Source: Euperipatoides rowelli (lineage: Eukaryota > Onychophora > Udeonychophora > Euonychophora > Peripatopsidae). Taken from it: a DNA stretch of 10,444 bases. Of this stretch, positions 6,606 through 10,444 are shown piece by piece (the first letter of the stretch is position 1; every line of letters begins with the position of its first letter). A model generated the notes under the pieces. The model ran no database searches and had not been told where the DNA came from. It worked only from the letters and a program-made list of their open reading frames with translations. The stretch lies in assembly GCA_003024985.2 (NCBI GenBank), contig PXIH01S0009408.1; one strand, written 5' to 3'. The position numbers and the translations under genes were made by a program.

Positions 6606-6916
6606 TCATCAATGATTATGCATACCTTGGTATTGTCATCAATGATTATGCACACCTTGGTATTGTCATCAATGATTATGTACACCTTGGTATTATCATC
6701 AAAGATTATGCACACCTTNATCAATGATTATGCACACCTTGGTATTGTCATCAATGATAGTGCACACCTTGGTATTGTTATCAATGATTTTGCACACCTT
6801 GGTATTGTCATCAATGATTAAGCACACCTTGGTATTGTCATCAATGATTATGCACACCTTGGTATTGTCATCAATGATTATGCACACCTTGGTATTGTCA
6901 TCAATGATAGTGCACA
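6606..6916 (+). repeat. 30-bp minisatellite, about 10.6 copies
   Basis: Units begin at 6606, 6636, 6666, 6696, 6718, 6748, 6778, 6808, 6838 and 6868, with a partial unit at 6898. The consensus starts tcatcaatgattatgcac and ends accttggtattg. The copies at 6636, 6838 and 6868 are identical, and the others differ by one to three bases. The copy at 6696 is 22 bp, short by 8 bases, and is followed by the ambiguous base at 6719. Diverged copies lie outside the array at about 6571-6597 and 6935-6960. Because the period is a multiple of three, several frames stay open on both strands; these are not genes. Confidence 0.95.
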
Positions 6917-6960
6917 TATTGATTAATTATTTCTGCCAGCAATGATAATGCACATTTTGG

Positions 6961-8630
6961 GCATTCACAAATTTGATCAACATTTTAGATTTTTATTCAA
7001 TAAAATTTAAATAATAAAAACAACACTGAGTGCACAAATAGTAGGCAATTTAATTTAGTTTTTTTTTAGAGAATTTCTTATAATCATTCAAGGCAACATA
7101 TGTGTTCTATGCACACAATGCAAAACAAAATATTTAAAAATAAATNCTTGCATTAGAAAAAATTGCTATGATAAATTATTAAATGGTTGTATCTTAAAAC
7201 AGATTCAACAAGATGACAGCCAATATTGCAAATAAACGTTATAATTTTCTGATCAGAATGTAATTATACCAACAGAAAATGGTCTAACTACTCACCTTGT
7301 TAAATTAAATTTCTAAATTATATGATTTTTTTTGTGCATATATAGTATATGATAAAATTAACAATGATCCTCTGTTCAAGAGTAGAGATACAGGGTAATT
7401 CTATAATAAAAATATAAATACAGCTGAATTAAACAAATTAATAAGACATGATTTCATTCATTTGTGCTCAAGGTGGCAGAGAAAATGTACATAGAGTATA
7501 TCTACCAACAATTAGAAAATGCCCTTAAAAACCAACAACAAAAACATACAAAAGGAGACATATTTTGTCATAAATATTTCTGTACAAAATCTGCAGATAT
7601 TTACATTAAAAAGAAAAAAAAAGTCCCACAACACACATTTAAAAATTGAAGCAAATTAAATGACCTTGTGTCACTAGGTGATATATTTACAGTGTAATTT
7701 GGGTAAACAAGTTCAAACAACCATCAGATGTATTGCACAGATTAAATCTTTGATGTAAAAAATAAAATTATGTTCAAGAAAAAAAAGAAAAAAAAAACAT
7801 TTATATTTAAATTTATTCATTCCATCTGTTCTTAAAATGCAAAAGAACTCGAAACTGTTGGATCAACCTCAATAAAATTGACACTTTATAGATACGAAAA
7901 TCTTTCAATCATTTATGCAAATCAAAGGCTTATATACAGTACAACTTTTCTGGTTGTATAGCCTAGTATAGATTTTTTTTTTGTTAGACCGTTATTATTG
8001 TTGCCCCACTATAATGCAGACCTCTACAATCTCGGCAATATAATTAAAGCAATGTTCAAAGTCACAAAGCAAATTTTTTTTTTAAAAAAATGTACTGATT
8101 AAACTTTTTAATGCTTGTTGTGTAATTGTGTTCAATACCGGTATTTCATTGATTTATCAATTTAATTACAGAACAGATTTATAATTATCTAATATAATTA
8201 AATACGTAAGCTTATTTTAATAATTTAATGCAATTGGTAATTTACAAAAATAGACTTCCCAATAAAAGTGGGTTAACGGTCAGTACATTTGAATAAGTTA
8301 TTACTGTGAGGCAATCTCCTCTCATCACAAAAGAGAAAATCATTCATACCTAGGCTAGACAGAAAATCAAAATACTGTATCAATAGGACAAGATATTGTT
8401 TCACTGGTGGCTTGTTTTATTTATTTAACAACAATGATTAAGGTAAACAGCTTATATACAGTAAGTTACGTGTATTTATTACAGTAATTTAGCTACAAAA
8501 TTACATTAACTTGTTTAAACAAAATATGTGTTTAGAAAATATAAAAAAGATTATTTAAACTGGTATGGTGCCTCAAAATGTAATAGCCTATTTAAAAATT
8601 GGGCTTGTTAGAAAAACACAGATTTTGATA
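6961..8630. other. Gene-free AT-rich stretch
   Basis: No recognisable gene. It contains A/T homopolymers (for example 7770-7797, 7972-7982, 8072-8090), an ambiguous base at 7146 and several TACAGT motifs (7690, 7935, 8374, 8457, 8480). An open frame at 7464-7649 is Lys/Asn/Gln-rich, as expected from AT composition, and ends in a poly-A-derived lysine run, so it is not called. The minus strand has an isolated donor-like GTGAGT near 7291 with no matching exon. Confidence 0.4.
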
Positions 8631-8810
8631 GTTCACTATTTAATGATGAAAGGGGAATTTATAGTATTTCGAGACTACCTGCTTTGAAAGACCAATATTT
8701 CATGGTGACAGGTGTGGTATTTCATGACAGGTTTTCTTTTGAGTGACCACCTGTTTTGAAAGATCACTATTTTATGGTATAAGGGGTGGTCTCTCAACAG
8801 GTTTTACTAT
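8631..8810 (+). repeat. Diverged 72-bp tandem repeat, about 2.5 copies
   Basis: Unit 1 (8673-8744) starts gactacctgctttgaaag and unit 2 (from 8745) starts gaccacctgttttgaaag. Both continue through an atatttcatgg/ctattttatgg segment and end in caggtttt. A partial older copy precedes them at 8631-8672. Divergence between copies is roughly a quarter of positions, so the array is old. The motif accacctg...gtggtc also gives weak internal inverted symmetry. Confidence 0.7.
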
Positions 8811-8896
8811 ATATATTTTATTATGTATATTAGTATATATAAACACACTAACTTTTTTAATAATTTAGAAAAAATAATTAGTTTTTTTTTTTATAG

Positions 8897-9014
8897 AAGC
8901 CAATACGGTACTTTGTTTAAAAAGTATTGTAGAAAAAAAAGGAGGTGCAAAACATTTTTGAGTCCATGGGGCGTAAGGACAGTTAAATCCGGAGCTGGAT
9001 ATAGGAAAGGCTGA
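8897..9014 (+). CDS. Doubtful plus-strand exon after a strong acceptor
   Basis: A run of 12 T followed by atag (AG at 8895-8896) is a strong 3' splice-site pattern. The following sequence is open in one frame to TGA 9012-9014, with a basic segment (FKKYCRKKRRCK) and then SPWGVRTVKSGAGYRKG, and it is richer in G+C from 8940. A second frame is open for 20 codons as well. No family is recognised, and a T run before AG is common in such DNA. Confidence 0.15.
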
Positions 9015-9105
9015 AATGTTCACATATCCATTCCAGAGTAACTCTTGTTATAGGAAAGGTTGAAATATCTGTCTCGGAGAAATTCTTATTGGAATGGTTG
9101 AGATT
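9001..9105 (+). repeat. Imperfect repeat, about 49-bp period
   Basis: The 10-mer ataggaaagg recurs at 9001-9010 and 9050-9059, each followed by a ttgaaat or ctgaaat segment. A more diverged copy (ggaatggttgag) begins near 9090. The copies differ considerably between the anchors, so the repeat is old or only partly duplicated. Confidence 0.55.
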
Positions 9106-10374
9106 GCAGAGGCTTGGTTAAAAGTATAAAATTTAGAGAGAAAAAATTGAAAAAAAAATCTTGTGAAATTTTTCATTGTGCTTAAAATGTTTTCTCTACA
9201 TTTTTCCTTTTCAGAGTAGTTGAGTGATTAAAAATATTAAATGCAAACATCAGCTAATTAGAAAATATTGTAACAAATAATATATTACTATAGAATTATT
9301 AATCCAGACCACAAGGATATTGGAAATTATCAAGGATCTATACAAAAGCATGATTTATCATATTAGATTGAAAAATTCTCCTAGTGTGTAAGTTTCAAAT
9401 GAGTAAAATATCAACTAGATTTTTATCTGATACTCAAATTTGATATTCTATAAAGTATATTTAGAAGCAAAAAAATATATACAGTATATATTTCTGATGT
9501 TAGCTTGGATTATCAAATATTATCTATCTATGAACCAAGTCTATGTTTAGAAAAAAATTGAAAGGTGAATCCTCCATTTCACATACTATAAAAATAGAAA
9601 AAATAAGAAAAATTAACATACAACAGCAAAAAAATATATATATACTGTAAATATAGTAACCATAAAGGGGATTTAAAACAAACAGTTTTTTTTTTTTTTA
9701 TGGTTTTAATGCTCGTGAATTTGGCTAATTTTATGTATTTAATATATGGCTGTTTGAATTTTTATTGAATAAATTTGATTTTTAAAATAACTCTCTATCT
9801 TTCGATAATTAGTATCTAGATGACAGAATCTCGCAGACAAGCTGATGTAGAAAGAGAATATTTAGAAGAATCAGCAGCTAAATTTTTCACTTTCTCAAAA
9901 GTGTTGTGAGTCAACATTTTCACCTTTCAAAATTTTTGAATTGATAGTGTTGAATTCCATTCATTCCCACCCCCACCTCCCTACAATGTCAGTTTTTCTC
10001 AAATTCTTATTGCAAAGATCAGTAAAATATTTTTAAAATGATAAAAAAAAAACACATGTGCAAAAGCAAGATAACATTGAGTTGTATATCAGACTAACTT
10101 CTTATGGAGCTTCAAGTATCAAAATAAATCTTTGGCAATTTATAGAAATAAAAAGATTGAATATAGAAAAGTTTATTTTAAAGGAAACAAATCCATGAGG
10201 AATATGAAGTAACCTTACAATTGAAGAAAAAGAGGAGAGTGGGGTAAAATTTACAATAAATCTAAAGTATATCAGATTAATATATTTTAGATATTAAGTT
10301 ATATCAGACCCAGTGTCAAGCAGAAATATACAGTATATCTGTACCTCTGGAAGGAATGGGTGGAGACATTTTTT
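9106..10374. other. Gene-free AT-rich stretch
   Basis: No gene is recognised. It contains a solo transposon-end motif at 9376-9389, a 15-T run near 9685-9699 and TACAGT/ACTGTA motifs at 9480, 9643 and 10328. A C-rich patch at 9967-9982 shows no coding pattern. Confidence 0.4.
9376..9389 (-). repeat. Solo copy of the TIR motif
   Basis: The 14 bases ttctcctagtgtgt are identical to the core of the right terminal repeat at 1175-1188. No inverted partner was found within the following or preceding kilobases, and the flanks differ from the copy at 1175. It may be a single surviving end of a second element. Confidence 0.45.
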
Positions 10375-10444
10375 TTAACCCTGCAGTCGTCGCGGTCGAA
10401 AAGTTACACGGGTAGTCGCGGTGTATCTGTGAGATAACATGTGT
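10375..10444 (+). mobile_element. Likely piggyBac-type element end, running off the window
   Basis: TTAA at 10375-10378 is followed directly by CCCTGCAGTCGTCGCGG. piggyBac-family elements insert at TTAA, duplicate it, and commonly begin with CCC or CCY. Composition changes abruptly at this point: the last 65 bases are rich in CpG (cgtcgcggtcg, tagtcgcggtg) while everything before is AT-rich. An internal direct repeat of gtcgcggt occurs at about 10388 and 10415, as expected for subterminal binding sites. The other end and any transposase lie beyond the window, so the call rests on the edge alone. Confidence 0.45.

Noticed and set aside
6527-6945. Several long open frames on both strands encoding decapeptide repeats
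   Set aside because: They follow from a 30-bp tandem repeat whose period is a multiple of three; no start context, flanking domain or codon bias supports a gene.
7464-7649. Open frame of 61 residues
   Set aside because: Lys/Asn/Gln-rich, ending in a lysine run from poly-A; no domain.
1-10444. tRNA, rRNA, CRISPR array or bacterial operon signals
   Set aside because: None seen: there is no cloverleaf with tRNA A and B boxes, no conserved rRNA blocks and no repeat-spacer pattern. The only regular array has no unique spacers.

Overview
The window is AT-rich (roughly 70-75% A+T by eye), intron-like animal DNA. Nothing in it looks bacterial: there are no long intact genes, but there are splice signals, a minisatellite, transposon fragments and many short palindromes. 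The best-supported gene is the last coding exon of TAF8, a TFIID histone-fold subunit, on the + strand at 1323-1597. It is recognised by the PYL-x-ALLP motif and by an almost unchanged C-terminal DNPYLRPVK box followed by a basic nuclear-localisation tail. A clean polypyrimidine tract and AG precede it, so this is an intron-containing gene and not a processed copy. The exact animal lineage cannot be fixed from the sequence.

Positions 1-1322 read as the last TAF8 intron; the earlier TAF8 exons must lie before the window. Inside that intron, at 724-1000 and in the same orientation, is a broken MADF/Myb-SANT-like DNA-binding domain with a frameshift at a T run. It sits between 15-bp perfect inverted repeats (507-521 and 1175-1189), so it looks like the remnant of a small DNA transposon, perhaps of PIF/Harbinger type, stranded in the intron. 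A third copy of the same terminal motif occurs alone at 9376-9389.

From 1598 on there is TAF8 3' UTR with an ATTAAA signal at 1663, then about 8.8 kb without a recognisable gene. This contains a 24-bp perfect palindrome (2167-2190), a small GC-richer patch (about 2495-2625), hairpins at 4311-4358 and 4377-4394, and a very structure-dense block at 6020-6490 (palindromes, an exact 32-bp duplication, a 12-G tract and an 81-nt hairpin). Next to that block lies a 30-bp minisatellite of about 10.6 copies (6606-6916). Further on are a 72-bp imperfect tandem repeat (8631-8810) and a roughly 49-bp imperfect repeat (9001-9105). At the right edge, TTAA followed by CCCTGCAG and a CpG-rich repeat (from 10379) looks like the entry into a piggyBac-type element. 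The hexamer TACAGT/ACTGTA is strikingly over-represented throughout.

A few weak minus-strand exon candidates (1966-2112, 4527-4571) could belong to a gene convergent with TAF8. Open frames of this length are expected by chance in DNA this AT-rich, so they are held at low confidence. No complete novel system is evident. The most interesting items are the transposon remnant in the TAF8 intron, the structure-dense block beside the minisatellite, and the dispersed TACAGTA palindromes.
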